Assembly: GCA_019057475.1 (NCBI GenBank)
Contig: DXJO01000010.1
Coordinates: 293,460 to 357,459, forward strand
Length of the DNA stretch: 64,000 nt
DNA from: Candidatus Thorarchaeota archaeon
Lineage (GTDB): Archaea; Asgardarchaeota; Thorarchaeia; Thorarchaeales; Thorarchaeaceae
Reading direction: 5' to 3'
Made by a program: the position numbers and the translations under genes. Positions 36,876 to 46,066 of this stretch are shown here, one piece after another (position 1 is the first letter of the stretch; each line of letters opens with the position of its first letter). Below the pieces are notes generated by a model, which saw only the letters and a program-made list of their open reading frames with translations, ran no database searches and had not been told where the DNA came from.

Positions 36876-37919
36876 TTGAGAGGACTCATGAAAACAGCAC
36901 GAGGCGTTGGCAACATCAAGATTCGTGATGTTCCTGTTCCCAAACCTACTGACGACGAGGTTCTCGTTGAAGTGGCCGCTGCCGGTATCTGTGGAACTGA
37001 CATCCACATCAAACATGACCAGTCGTTTTACACGCCCCCTGTGATCTTGGGGCACGAGTACTCAGGCAAGGTCGTGGAAGTGGGTGCCGATGTTAATCTA
37101 GTGCGGGTGGGTGACCTAGTTGTATCCCCAGCCACTGCGTATTGCGGGCAATGCTACCAGTGCAAGACGGGGCACATGAACAGATGCACCTTCAAGGACA
37201 GGCGGATTCTTGGTGTTTCGAAGGCCGACGGGGCCTTCGCTCAGTACTTGACCGTGCCTGAGTACATTATTCATCACATTCCGAAGGGCGTATCGATGGA
37301 GGCGGCGGCACTCGCTGAGCCAACCGCATGCGTAGTCCATGCCCTAGTCGAAAAGACACCCATCTGTGCTGGTGACATTGTTGTGGTGCAAGGACCTGGA
37401 ACCATGGGTCTTCTTTCGGTTCAAGTCGCAAAGGCGATGGGCGCAGGAAAGGTCATTGTGACTGGCGTATCTTCAGACCGGTGGAGGCTCGATATTGCAG
37501 AGCAGACCGGGGCCGATGTAACAATCGATGTCCAATCGGAGTCCGACCCAGTGAAGGCAATCTTAGACCACTCAAACGGTCGCGGCGCAGACGTCGTAGT
37601 TGAAGCTTCAGGCGCGTGCATTGCTTGCGAACAGGCACTAGATTTCGTGAAGGTTGCAGGCCACATCTCTCTGGTTGGAGTACGTGGCAGACCCGCCGAG
37701 GTCAATTTAGATTATATGATTGAGAAAGAGCTGACAATGACAGGCACTTGGGGGACTCTTCCATCCTCATGGGTGACGACGCTCAGACTCATGGAAACAG
37801 GCAAAATCGATGTTCTTCCTCTCATCACCCATAGATTGTCCCTGGATGAATGGGAACGCGGATTTGAGCTCATGGAAACGCAGCAAGCAATCAAGGTTCT
37901 CTTCACCGATCTGAAGTAA
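36876..37919 (+). CDS. Zinc-dependent medium-chain alcohol/sorbitol/threonine-type dehydrogenase
   Basis: AAAGICGTDIHIKHDQ, GHEYSGKVVEVG, CGQCYQCKTGHMNRCTF, VQGPGTMGLLSVQVAKAMG. Confidence 0.9.
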   Translation: MRGLMKTARGVGNIKIRDVPVPKPTDDEVLVEVAAAGICGTDIHIKHDQSFYTPPVILGHEYSGKVVEVGADVNLVRVGDLVVSPATAYCGQCYQCKTGHMNRCTFKDRRILGVSKADGAFAQYLTVPEYIIHHIPKGVSMEAAALAEPTACVVHALVEKTPICAGDIVVVQGPGTMGLLSVQVAKAMGAGKVIVTGVSSDRWRLDIAEQTGADVTIDVQSESDPVKAILDHSNGRGADVVVEASGACIACEQALDFVKVAGHISLVGVRGRPAEVNLDYMIEKELTMTGTWGTLPSSWVTTLRLMETGKIDVLPLITHRLSLDEWERGFELMETQQAIKVLFTDLK

Positions 37920-37963
37920 ACTCCTAGTCCGATGTGATTGTCGATTCTGTGCAGGTAATTTCC

Positions 37964-38329
37964 CTAGCGCCTAGGCTTCCACCTATCAAGAGCATCTTGG
38001 ACAACAGCAACATGTGATGCCGCAGGGCCTCCACCCATGACAATGGCGACTGCACATGCCTCCATTATCTCTTCTCTCGTGACTCCGGCGGCAATGGCTT
38101 GCTTAGTATGATACACCATGCAGGACTTACAGGGCGCCAGCACTGACGCAACAATGCAGATTATCTCCTTAAACTTGGCAGACAGGGCACCGTCAACATG
38201 AACTGTTTTTAGAAGGTCAGAAAACGCGTTCCTAGTATCAGGGATATCCCTGTTCAAAGCTCCAAAGTGCTTCATGAAATCCTTGAGTATCTTCTCGACA
38301 TCCTCTGGCATTATTTGGGGTCTCCTCAC
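37964..38329 (-). CDS. Carboxymuconolactone decarboxylase/AhpD-like protein
   Basis: LAPCKSCMVYHTKQAIAAGVTREEIMEACAVAIVMGGGPAASH. Confidence 0.82.
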   Translation of the reverse strand: MRRPQIMPEDVEKILKDFMKHFGALNRDIPDTRNAFSDLLKTVHVDGALSAKFKEIICIVASVLAPCKSCMVYHTKQAIAAGVTREEIMEACAVAIVMGGGPAASHVAVVQDALDRWKPRR

Positions 38330-38340
38330 CGATCAATTGT

Positions 38341-39138
38341 CTATCTTGGGGCGGGTATCCCCAAGTTCCACTCATCGAGGCTGTAGCGGCTCTGATATAA
38401 AACCTCTGCAGTGTTTACCTCCGTCTGGGTCAGGTTTCCGGATTCCACGTTCTCACCTGAGAATGTGGCTACGCTCCTAACAATGGCTGCCCTAATTTCA
38501 ACATCCGAAGGTCTTGAACTAACCTCCGCAGAGATGTTTGTCACTACGTCCCTCTTACTCAGCTTGCATCTGATTCTCGTTCGGTTTCTCAAGTATTTCG
38601 TTTGGCCAGTTGGTGCATCTAAGGACCTCTCGAGGGTGTTGATGTTTGCGTCAATCAAGAGTGTGCCATGAAGAAAGGATACTCCCCGCTTTATCCATCC
38701 TGCGGTTCCTGTGACCTTTTTCTTTCCGATTCTAAGGCATGAACTTTCCGCATCGTATGCAACGGGTATTCCTATCTCACGGAGTCCGTTTGCGATGCTG
38801 CCAACAAAGCCTTGGTACAACTTCTTCAAACTCCTGGGAACATACGGCTTGCGCTGGTCCGCACAAATGGTGAAGTTCAGGTTACCACTGCCATGATATA
38901 CTGCTCCTCCTCCGGTGAAACGCCTCGCAATTCGAATGCCCTCTTTCTGGCAGTACTCTAAATCCACTTCCTTGTGCACGCACTGAAATCTGCCAATAAC
39001 TACGGATTTGTCTGATTGCCATAGGCGGAGCGTGTTGGTTTTCTCGACCGAATCCGCATTTACTCTGGCAAGCGACTCCTCTATCGATAGGTTGCGATAG
39101 ATGTCCAGTTCTTCGTCTTCTATCACTCGCCAGACCAT
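38341..39138 (-). CDS. lplA: Lipoate-protein ligase A
   Basis: SVVIGRFQCVHKEVDLEYCQKEGIRIARRFTGGGAVYHGSGNLNFTI; KKVTGTAGWIKRGVSFLHGTLLID. Confidence 0.88.
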   Translation of the reverse strand: MVWRVIEDEELDIYRNLSIEESLARVNADSVEKTNTLRLWQSDKSVVIGRFQCVHKEVDLEYCQKEGIRIARRFTGGGAVYHGSGNLNFTICADQRKPYVPRSLKKLYQGFVGSIANGLREIGIPVAYDAESSCLRIGKKKVTGTAGWIKRGVSFLHGTLLIDANINTLERSLDAPTGQTKYLRNRTRIRCKLSKRDVVTNISAEVSSRPSDVEIRAAIVRSVATFSGENVESGNLTQTEVNTAEVLYQSRYSLDEWNLGIPAPR

Positions 39139-39221
39139 GATACGACCAACATCACTTCTTAGTCAGAGCAGAACGAAATCTGGAAGCCTGCATCGAACTT
39201 AACACTTTGGCACAACGAGAA

Positions 39222-39352
39222 TGAATGCCGGTGGTGGAGGTCACCACCGGCTGGTGAGCCTCGGAGGAGAGAAACCTATCGGAGGCTCGGAACAGATGTC
39301 GTTTTCGAGGCGTGACGCAGAGAGGTAGTCTGCGCCGGAAGTTGAACCCTCG
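39222..39352. other. Intergenic region with three consecutive predicted hairpins (candidate structured RNA)
   Basis: gccggtggtg-gaggt-caccaccggc; gagcctc...gaggctc; cgagg..cgcag...ctgcg..cctcg. Confidence 0.3.
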
Positions 39353-39424
39353 CTGAATGATTTAAAGTCCGATAATTCCTTACACCTGCAGGTTTCCCAA
39401 CTCGCGCCTGAAGGATAAGTTCAA

Positions 39425-39661
39425 GTGAAAACGCTTCAGCTTGAAATCGACACGAAACCACTTAGGCACGCAAAAACGGGGATTGAATGTGAGAACTGCG
39501 GGGGGACCGACTGGGTCCTCACAATCTATGAGATGCGAGTAATGGGTAGAACAATCACGTATTCTGCCTTGAAGTGTAAGGGTTTCGGGATGACTTACCC
39601 TCTACAAGAATTGGGCAAGAACGTGAATAAAGAAACTGTTGTTTCAACGCTTCGTCAGTGA
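39425..39661 (+). CDS. Small protein of unknown function with CxxC motif
   Basis: MKTLQLEIDTKPLRHAKTGIECENCGGTDWVLTIYEMRVMGRTITYSALKCKGFG. Confidence 0.45.
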   Translation: MKTLQLEIDTKPLRHAKTGIECENCGGTDWVLTIYEMRVMGRTITYSALKCKGFGMTYPLQELGKNVNKETVVSTLRQ

Positions 39662-39677
39662 CTGCCTGCTCGACGAA

Positions 39678-40001
39678 CTAACTGAACGGGGTCGCACACT
39701 CATGGCAGTAGCTTGACCCGGGCCGTGTCTTGGCACCACAGCTTGGACAACGTCTGGGCACTCGAGATGCTCCCCTTCGGGGGCTCAGAACGAATCTACC
39801 ACTACTCCTGATGTTCCGCAAGCCGATTTTGTCAGCATAGAACTCTGTGTAGCCACATTCCGAACATGTGAACGTCTCCAATGTGGCGGTGGATAATCCT
39901 GGAAGATCAACTCTGATGTGATGGCCATCTCCCCCATGCACCCTATGTGGTCCCGCAATTCGTTTACCTCCGCACTTTGGGCATGTCCTTGACTTAATCA
40001 T
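39678..40001 (-). CDS. Double zinc-ribbon protein
   Basis: CPKCGGKR ... CSECGY ... CPSCGAKTRPGSSYCHECATPF. Confidence 0.65.
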   Translation of the reverse strand: MIKSRTCPKCGGKRIAGPHRVHGGDGHHIRVDLPGLSTATLETFTCSECGYTEFYADKIGLRNIRSSGRFVLSPRRGASRVPRRCPSCGAKTRPGSSYCHECATPFS

Positions 40002-40104
40002 CTTGACACCTCATATTCACTCCAAGCTCAGGAATTATCTACTTTCCCTCGCCCTCCATGCTGTATGTGCGCATGAAAGGTCATAACCCTTTTGATTGCT
40101 TTGT

Positions 40105-41325
40105 CTAGATTTTCATGAAGAAGGGACTCTCAAGTACATCCTTAAGGGCGGCAAGGAACTGACCTGCAGGCACACCATCTAGCACTCTATGGTCCACGGC
40201 ACAGCTGGCCATCATCATGCTCCTTACAGTAATTATATCATCTATCACTACTGGCTTCTTCTTGACCTGTCCAAGCGCCAAGATTGCGCTCTCGGGTGGA
40301 TTGATTACCGGGATAAATAGGTCAACTCCGAATGACCCCAGGTTCGAAACAGTGAATGTGCTTTCAGCCAGGTCTTCAGGCTCCAATGCACTCTCTTTTA
40401 CCTTCTTTCCAAGAGCCCTTATTTCCTGAGCAATCTGTGTGAATGACTTCTTGTTGGCCGCTTTCACTGTTGGGACAATAAGTCCATCTTCAGTAGCCAT
40501 AGCAACTCCGATGTTTATGTCAGAGAACATACGAAATTCATTTCCAACAAGCGTGGCGTTGAATCTAGGGAACTTCTCAAGGGTGTCTGCAACTGCCTTT
40601 ACAATGATATCGTTGAAAGAAACCCTGAATCCGAGCTTCTTCTGAACCTTCTTGTTTATCTCTTCTCTGAGAGCAACGGCCTCGCTCATGTCAATCTCAG
40701 TGATCATGGTGATGTGAGGGTGCTGCCAGCTCTGAGTCATTCTGCGAGCTATGGTTCTTCTCAGGGGCGTCAGTGTTTTTGTCCCGCGCACCTTTCTTGA
40801 ATCTTTTATCGTCATTGCAGCTGGTTGTGCTACGATGTCATTCTCTACGATTCTCCCTCCAGGTCCAGTTCCTATGATAGGGGACAAGTCTACTCCAAGT
40901 TCCTTGGCTTTTTTCTTTGCTCTGGGCGAAGCCTTGATTCTTCCGCTAGGCAATCTTGTTTCTGTAGCTTGAACTTCTTGTGGACCCGCCGTTTTAATCG
41001 GGGTTGCCTTTGCGGGCACTGGCCATGCGGGAGCAACTAGCGCGGGTTCATTGAGTTTCTTGGGTCTGGTGTCAGGTATCTTCTCGCCCTTCTTACCGAT
41101 GAATGCGATGGGTTCGCTGATGGGGATCTCGTCATTCACGTCACAGAGTATCTTCAGTATGACGCCATCGGCGGGAGCCTCCAATTCAAACTCATTCTTC
41201 TCCCCAAATATCTCGACCACTAGGTCACCTTTCTTGACTGCATCACCCTCTTTCTTGAGCCACTTCAGAATGACTCCATACTCCATGGCGACGCTCATGC
41301 GTTGCATGATCATAGTAGTGACCAT
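40105..41325 (-). CDS. Dihydrolipoamide acyltransferase (E2) of a 2-oxoacid dehydrogenase complex
   Basis: Lipoyl domain VILKWLKKEGDAVKKGDLVVEIFGEKNEFELEAPADGVILKI; E3-binding-type RIKASPRAKKKAKELGVDLSPIIGTGPGGRIVENDI; C-terminal DHRVLDGVPAGQFL. ATG at 41325. Confidence 0.9.
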   Translation of the reverse strand: MVTTMIMQRMSVAMEYGVILKWLKKEGDAVKKGDLVVEIFGEKNEFELEAPADGVILKILCDVNDEIPISEPIAFIGKKGEKIPDTRPKKLNEPALVAPAWPVPAKATPIKTAGPQEVQATETRLPSGRIKASPRAKKKAKELGVDLSPIIGTGPGGRIVENDIVAQPAAMTIKDSRKVRGTKTLTPLRRTIARRMTQSWQHPHITMITEIDMSEAVALREEINKKVQKKLGFRVSFNDIIVKAVADTLEKFPRFNATLVGNEFRMFSDINIGVAMATEDGLIVPTVKAANKKSFTQIAQEIRALGKKVKESALEPEDLAESTFTVSNLGSFGVDLFIPVINPPESAILALGQVKKKPVVIDDIITVRSMMMASCAVDHRVLDGVPAGQFLAALKDVLESPFFMKI

Positions 41326-41335
41326 AGGTTTCACC

Positions 41336-42310
41336 TTACACGATTTCGCGTACTGCGCTAATGATTCTATCCTTGTCTGGAATGAATGCCTGTTCAAGAG
41401 GGGGACTGAATGGAACCGGAGTATCAGGCGCGTTGACTCTCTTGATGGGCGCATCAAGCCAATCGAATGCTTCCTCTTGAACAATAGCAGCAATCTCAGC
41501 AGTTGTTGCTCCGGTTTTCGTTTCCTCTGTCACGAGAACAAGGCGTCCAGTCTTCTTCACTGAGTCAATGAGGGTCCTCTTGTCCAGAGGTACCAATGTG
41601 CGCGGATCAATAACTTCCGTACTGATTCCTTGCTTGGCTAGCTCGTCTGCGGCCTCAATGGCCTTGTGCACCATGAGGAATGTCCCCCATATCGTGACAT
41701 CGTCGCCCTCTCTGTGAACTCTTGCCTTGCCGAACGGGATTAGATATTCTTCGTCAGGTACTTCCTCCTTTCGGTCATAGACAAGCTTATGCTCGAAGAA
41801 CATTACTGGATCAGGGTCTCGGATGGCAGTCTTGATGAGGCCTTTAGCATCATAGGCAAAGGATGGTACAGCGATCTTGAGCCCAGGTGTGTGCATGAAC
41901 CAAGCTTCAAGGCTCTGTGAATGATGAGAGGCGAGATTCTTTCCTCCTCCAAACACACTTCGCAGAACAAGCGGGACTGAAGTCTGTCCTCCGAACATAT
42001 ACCTCAGCTTCGCGGCCTGGTTGCAGACTTGGTCCATGGCCAGTGTGATGAGGTCTCCGAACATTATCTCCGCAACTGGAATCATCCCGGTGATGGCCGC
42101 TCCCAGCGCAGCTCCTGCAATTGCGTTCTCAGATATCGGAGTGTCTCGGACTCTGTCATCCCCAAATTCCTCCGCAAGGCCTTTCGTGACCTTGAAAGCC
42201 CCGCCCCAGTTGCGACCAATGTCCTCTCCCATAATGAAGACTCTCTCATCGCGCAACATCTCCTCACGAAGGCCTTCCTTGAGGGCATCTCTGTAGGTCT
42301 TCTCAGGCAT
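41336..42310 (-). CDS. 2-oxoacid dehydrogenase E1 beta subunit
   Basis: TYRDALKEGLREEMLRDERVFIMGEDIGRNWGGAFKVTKGLAEEFGDDRVRDTPISENAIAGAALGAAITG. Confidence 0.93.
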   Translation of the reverse strand: MPEKTYRDALKEGLREEMLRDERVFIMGEDIGRNWGGAFKVTKGLAEEFGDDRVRDTPISENAIAGAALGAAITGMIPVAEIMFGDLITLAMDQVCNQAAKLRYMFGGQTSVPLVLRSVFGGGKNLASHHSQSLEAWFMHTPGLKIAVPSFAYDAKGLIKTAIRDPDPVMFFEHKLVYDRKEEVPDEEYLIPFGKARVHREGDDVTIWGTFLMVHKAIEAADELAKQGISTEVIDPRTLVPLDKRTLIDSVKKTGRLVLVTEETKTGATTAEIAAIVQEEAFDWLDAPIKRVNAPDTPVPFSPPLEQAFIPDKDRIISAVREIV

Positions 42311-43279
42311 CTAGGCCACCCCCGCGAAGACATCATCCAGTACTTCCTGTGGTTCTGGGTACTCGGATTTCACTGCGAAATCAGCAGCATTGTCGACTTC
42401 CTTCTGCAGCTTCCTTCGAATGTCCTTGGCTTCTTTCTTTGTCAGCGCCTTCTTCTCCAAGGCAATGTTCTGAATGGTTTCAACGGCATCCTTGCTGAGC
42501 CAGAAATCGACCTCTTCCTTGGGCCTGTACTTGGCCGGGTCGAATCTTGAATGTCCTCGCATTCGATAAGTTTGACATTCTATCAGGCTGGGTCCGCCGC
42601 CCTTTCTGGCTCTTTTCACAGCCTCTATGGTGGCTTCATAGACCTCTACCGCGTTGTTTCCATCTACCACACAGCTTGGAATGCAGTATGCCTCAGCTCT
42701 CTGTGCAATGCTCTGACTGGGACAGGTTAACGCAATTGGCGTACCCATCGCATAGAAGTTGTTCTCGACAATCCAAATCACAGGCAGTTTCCAGATTGCT
42801 GACAAGTTGAGGGACTCACCGAAAGTTCCGTTGTTTGAAGCACCATCGCCAAAGAAACAAGCGACAACCTCCTTGGTTGCTCTCATTTGGCATGAGAGCG
42901 CAGCACCTGCCGCGATGGGCAGACCAGATGCCACAACACCTGTGGCCCCGAGCACTCCAGCTTTAAACTCCGTGATGTGCATTGAGCCGCCCTTGCCCTT
43001 GCATGAGCCAGTTCGCTTGCCAAGTAGTTCAGCCAGTGCCGCGTTCATGTCTGCACCCTTAGCAACGACATGACCATGACCCCTGTGTGTGCTCTGAACC
43101 CAGTCGCTCTTCTTCAGTGCCGCTGTCACTCCAGCCGCCACCGCTTCTTGTCCTAGGTATAGATGCAGCGTTCCTGGAACAAGATTCTCTCCGAAGAGGT
43201 CCCAGACCTTTTCTTCAAAGAGGCGAACCTTCAACGTTCGCGTGTACAAATCGACGAGCTTCTTCTTTGTGACTGCCAT
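42311..43279 (-). CDS. 2-oxoacid dehydrogenase E1 alpha subunit
   Basis: LHLYLGQEAVAAGVTAALKKSDWVQSTHRGHGHVVAKGAD; CFFGDGASNNGTFGESLNLSAIWKLPVIWIVENNFYAM; start set to ATG at 43279. Confidence 0.92.
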   Translation of the reverse strand: MAVTKKKLVDLYTRTLKVRLFEEKVWDLFGENLVPGTLHLYLGQEAVAAGVTAALKKSDWVQSTHRGHGHVVAKGADMNAALAELLGKRTGSCKGKGGSMHITEFKAGVLGATGVVASGLPIAAGAALSCQMRATKEVVACFFGDGASNNGTFGESLNLSAIWKLPVIWIVENNFYAMGTPIALTCPSQSIAQRAEAYCIPSCVVDGNNAVEVYEATIEAVKRARKGGGPSLIECQTYRMRGHSRFDPAKYRPKEEVDFWLSKDAVETIQNIALEKKALTKKEAKDIRRKLQKEVDNAADFAVKSEYPEPQEVLDDVFAGVA

Positions 43280-43493
43280 TATATAATTCGCCTGCCCGAC
43301 AGAGAGCTTCTGGGCGCCTCCGAGAGTCACACCAGATAAAGGCTTCGAAGTAGATACCATGAAGGGCTTCCCGCGGAACCCATTGCAACCATGAAACTCA
43401 TATCGCGGTGCGCGCGAACCAAACACAGACAGCAAGAACGCGTTGTGGTCGATAATGGATGCCATTGCAGCGTGAAATGAGGAATGGAACTCC

Positions 43494-44282
43494 ATGAATG
43501 ATAGGCGTGACGCCCATTCGGAGCTGAGAGGGGGTTATGAAGCTGCAGCGGAATTCTACGATCTCTTCGCAAAGAATGACGACATCCCATTCTACCTTGA
43601 CTATGCTCGCAGACAGGGGTCTCCGATTCTGGACCTCGCTGCGGGTGCGGGGCGTGTTTCTTTTGCTCTCGCACGTGAGGGCTTTGAGGTCGTGGCATTG
43701 GAGAGGTCTGAAGATATGCTTCGAGTGGCAAGGCAGCGTCACAATGACCTGACAGAGGTCATCGCGAAGCAAGTGACCATTATTGAAGGGGATTTTACAG
43801 ACTTCACGCTGAACCAGCAATTCTCTCTTATCATCATTCCTGCATCCTTTGGGCATGCGTTGACGAGGGATGAACAGCTCTCCACTCTATCGTGCGTGAG
43901 GTGCCATCTTCGGGATAACGGCTTATTCATACTTGATTTGTTTCCAGGTGGTGTACAGCCAGAGCGTGCGTTTTTCGAGGATGTTCCTGTAGAGCTACCC
44001 GATGGGCGTATCGTCAGGCGTGTTGGAGAGATGCGCGTCGACCCAGCGCGTCAGATTCTAGAACTGAAACTTCACTTCATCATAAGCGACCCGCAAATCG
44101 AGCCCAAAAAGGAGGAATGCTTTGAGCTTCTATCTGGAGCAGCACTGATCCACAACCGAGAGGCTAACATGTTGATGAGAATGAGCGATTTAGAAATAGT
44201 GGAGGAGTTCGGTGACTTCGATAGGCGCCCCTTCAGCTCCGATTGTGGAAGGAGAATCTTGGTTCTTAGGAAGAGTTCTTGA
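43494..44282 (+). CDS. SAM-dependent class I methyltransferase
   Basis: YDLFAKNDDIPFYLDYARRQGSPILDLAAGAGRVSFALAREGFEVVALERSEDMLRVA. Confidence 0.85.
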   Translation: MNDRRDAHSELRGGYEAAAEFYDLFAKNDDIPFYLDYARRQGSPILDLAAGAGRVSFALAREGFEVVALERSEDMLRVARQRHNDLTEVIAKQVTIIEGDFTDFTLNQQFSLIIIPASFGHALTRDEQLSTLSCVRCHLRDNGLFILDLFPGGVQPERAFFEDVPVELPDGRIVRRVGEMRVDPARQILELKLHFIISDPQIEPKKEECFELLSGAALIHNREANMLMRMSDLEIVEEFGDFDRRPFSSDCGRRILVLRKSS

Positions 44283-44323
44283 TGAATCTAGAAAAACAAA
44301 GGAAGGGCCAATCAATGGCCCCT

Positions 44324-45571
44324 TCACTTGCCTTTCACTTCGTCAGGAGAAGGCAACTGGTCGACTTTTCTGGGTTCTTGTCTAAACTCGACACCTTTCT
44401 CCGATTCCAGTGATTCAGTGTACAGTACCTCGCCTGTAACGATGGCATCACGCTCGATGTATATCGTGCGGCCATAAACGCTCTTCACCCTAGCGCGCTC
44501 CTCGATTCGGATATCATCACCATAGAGTGAGTCCGTCCTTGCGCGTTCGCGGATTAGAATCTCCTTTGAGTGCACAAAGCCGCTGACTTCGGCCTTCTTG
44601 CCAATTCGGAATCCATCTTCGGCATAGGTTTCTTCGGCATCAAGTCTCCCGCCAACTATAATGCGAAATGTCTTGATCTTGCCGCCCACCTCAATTCTGC
44701 CGCCTACCTTTATCTTCCTTTCACAGGTCAGGTCGGCTCCGACTTCAATTTTCCCTCCGACATCGATATCATCACTTAGGTGGAGTGAGCCATCCACGCG
44801 GACTTTCCCGCCCACGTCGATTGTTTGGCCAGTCGCGTCACCATCGATGCCCACACTACCTCCGACGTCAATGCTACCGAAGGTTAGGTCACCTGATCCC
44901 TTGAAGGAGCCTCCCACATCAACAGAGTCCACCTTTGAACCAGAACCAACTCTTGCAGATCCACCCACATCAATCTCTTCAACCTCAACAGCTCCCTCGG
45001 CCTTGAAGCTTCCACCTATGTTCACCTTGCCAATGCGGCCAACTGTGCACTTGCCGGATCCACCGACGTCCAGCTCATCGCAATCGATACGGCCTTCAAC
45101 CTTGATCGATCCTCCGGCGTCCAATCTTAAGACCTCTGCATCACCCGCAATCCTGATTGAGCCGCCTCCGTTCAGTCGCCTTGCCTTGGCGTTTCCGCCA
45201 ACTCTGATTGATCCACCACCCTTGCCAGAGTCACATGTCAAGTCCTTCTCGACACGCAATGAACTGCCTGCCTCTATTACGCGGGCACTGGCACTTCCTG
45301 TTACCTCTAATGTACCATTTCTTACAACAGCGCTTTCTTCAATAATCAGGTCGCCGTTCACAAGAATGCGGTTTCTGGTTTTAGCCTCTAAATTGCGAGC
45401 TCTTAATGAGCCATCAATCTCTAGCTCACCCTGCACGTACAGAGTCCCAGCGATCACAATCTCAGAACCTTGCTGTGGAACCAAGTGTCTGCATTTCTTG
45501 ATTTCAACGTCGCCCTCAACTGTTCCGAGCTCGACGGTTTCTTTGTTTTCAAACTTCAATCGTTCAGCCAT
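44324..45571 (-). CDS. Bactofilin-like/polymer-forming right-handed beta-helix protein
   Basis: More than 20 short glycine-rich coils (IDVGGSARVGSGSKVDSVDVGGSFKGSGDLTFGSIDVGGSVGIDG...), no signal peptide, charged termini. Confidence 0.65.
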   Translation of the reverse strand: MAERLKFENKETVELGTVEGDVEIKKCRHLVPQQGSEIVIAGTLYVQGELEIDGSLRARNLEAKTRNRILVNGDLIIEESAVVRNGTLEVTGSASARVIEAGSSLRVEKDLTCDSGKGGGSIRVGGNAKARRLNGGGSIRIAGDAEVLRLDAGGSIKVEGRIDCDELDVGGSGKCTVGRIGKVNIGGSFKAEGAVEVEEIDVGGSARVGSGSKVDSVDVGGSFKGSGDLTFGSIDVGGSVGIDGDATGQTIDVGGKVRVDGSLHLSDDIDVGGKIEVGADLTCERKIKVGGRIEVGGKIKTFRIIVGGRLDAEETYAEDGFRIGKKAEVSGFVHSKEILIRERARTDSLYGDDIRIEERARVKSVYGRTIYIERDAIVTGEVLYTESLESEKGVEFRQEPRKVDQLPSPDEVKGK

Positions 45572-45676
45572 TTTTTATTTGTCCTTGGCTTTCTTCCTAT
45601 GTATAGCACGGGATTTTTGGTATATAAAGCGGAACCACAATGAGAGGTCACAAGATGTGACTATTCCCAAAGCCCC

Positions 45677-45982
45677 CTACATACCTATGATTGGGTCCGG
45701 GATAGGTATTCCTACAAGCCCTGCCATCCTCTTGTATAATTCTAGGTACTGATGTCCACGGACTGTGACTTTGTAGACCCTCCTACCGTCATCATCTTCA
45801 TCTTCGAGAAGGCCTCTATCCAATAGCTCTGTGAGGCTAGTCTTTGCACGGTCTACTGGCATGTTTGTGGATCGGGCTGCGCGAGTCAGTGGACAGTGGC
45901 CATAGATATAGATCACACGGATGAGCTCTGCATAGATGTCATATCTCGTCCGTTTCAGACGCTCTTTCTTCTTCTTGGCCAT
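45677..45982 (-). CDS. Small winged-helix transcriptional regulator
   Basis: RYDIYAELIRVIYIYGHCPLTRAARSTNMPVDRAKTSLTELLDRGLLEDEDDDGRRVYKVTVRGHQYLELY. Confidence 0.7.
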   Translation of the reverse strand: MAKKKKERLKRTRYDIYAELIRVIYIYGHCPLTRAARSTNMPVDRAKTSLTELLDRGLLEDEDDDGRRVYKVTVRGHQYLELYKRMAGLVGIPIPDPIIGM

Positions 45983-46066
45983 TGAATGCAACCGACTCCT
46001 AGCACACTTCTCAGCATAAAAAAGCAGTGAATGACTGCCTTCTGAGAGTATCGCCTAGCAATCTTT

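Noticed and set aside
39222-39352. Structured intergenic region considered as a tRNA, SRP RNA or RNase P RNA
   Set aside because: No cloverleaf with anticodon/T-loop, no SRP helix-8 GGAA-type core and no RNase P conserved core recognisable; kept only as an unassigned structured region.
44661-45752. 363-aa plus-strand ORF opposite the bactofilin-like gene (Pro/Ser/Thr-rich)
   Set aside because: Shadow ORF: the Gly/Val/Asp-rich repeats on the minus strand create an open Pro/Thr-rich antisense frame. The minus-strand reading has a coherent beta-helix pattern and neighbours.
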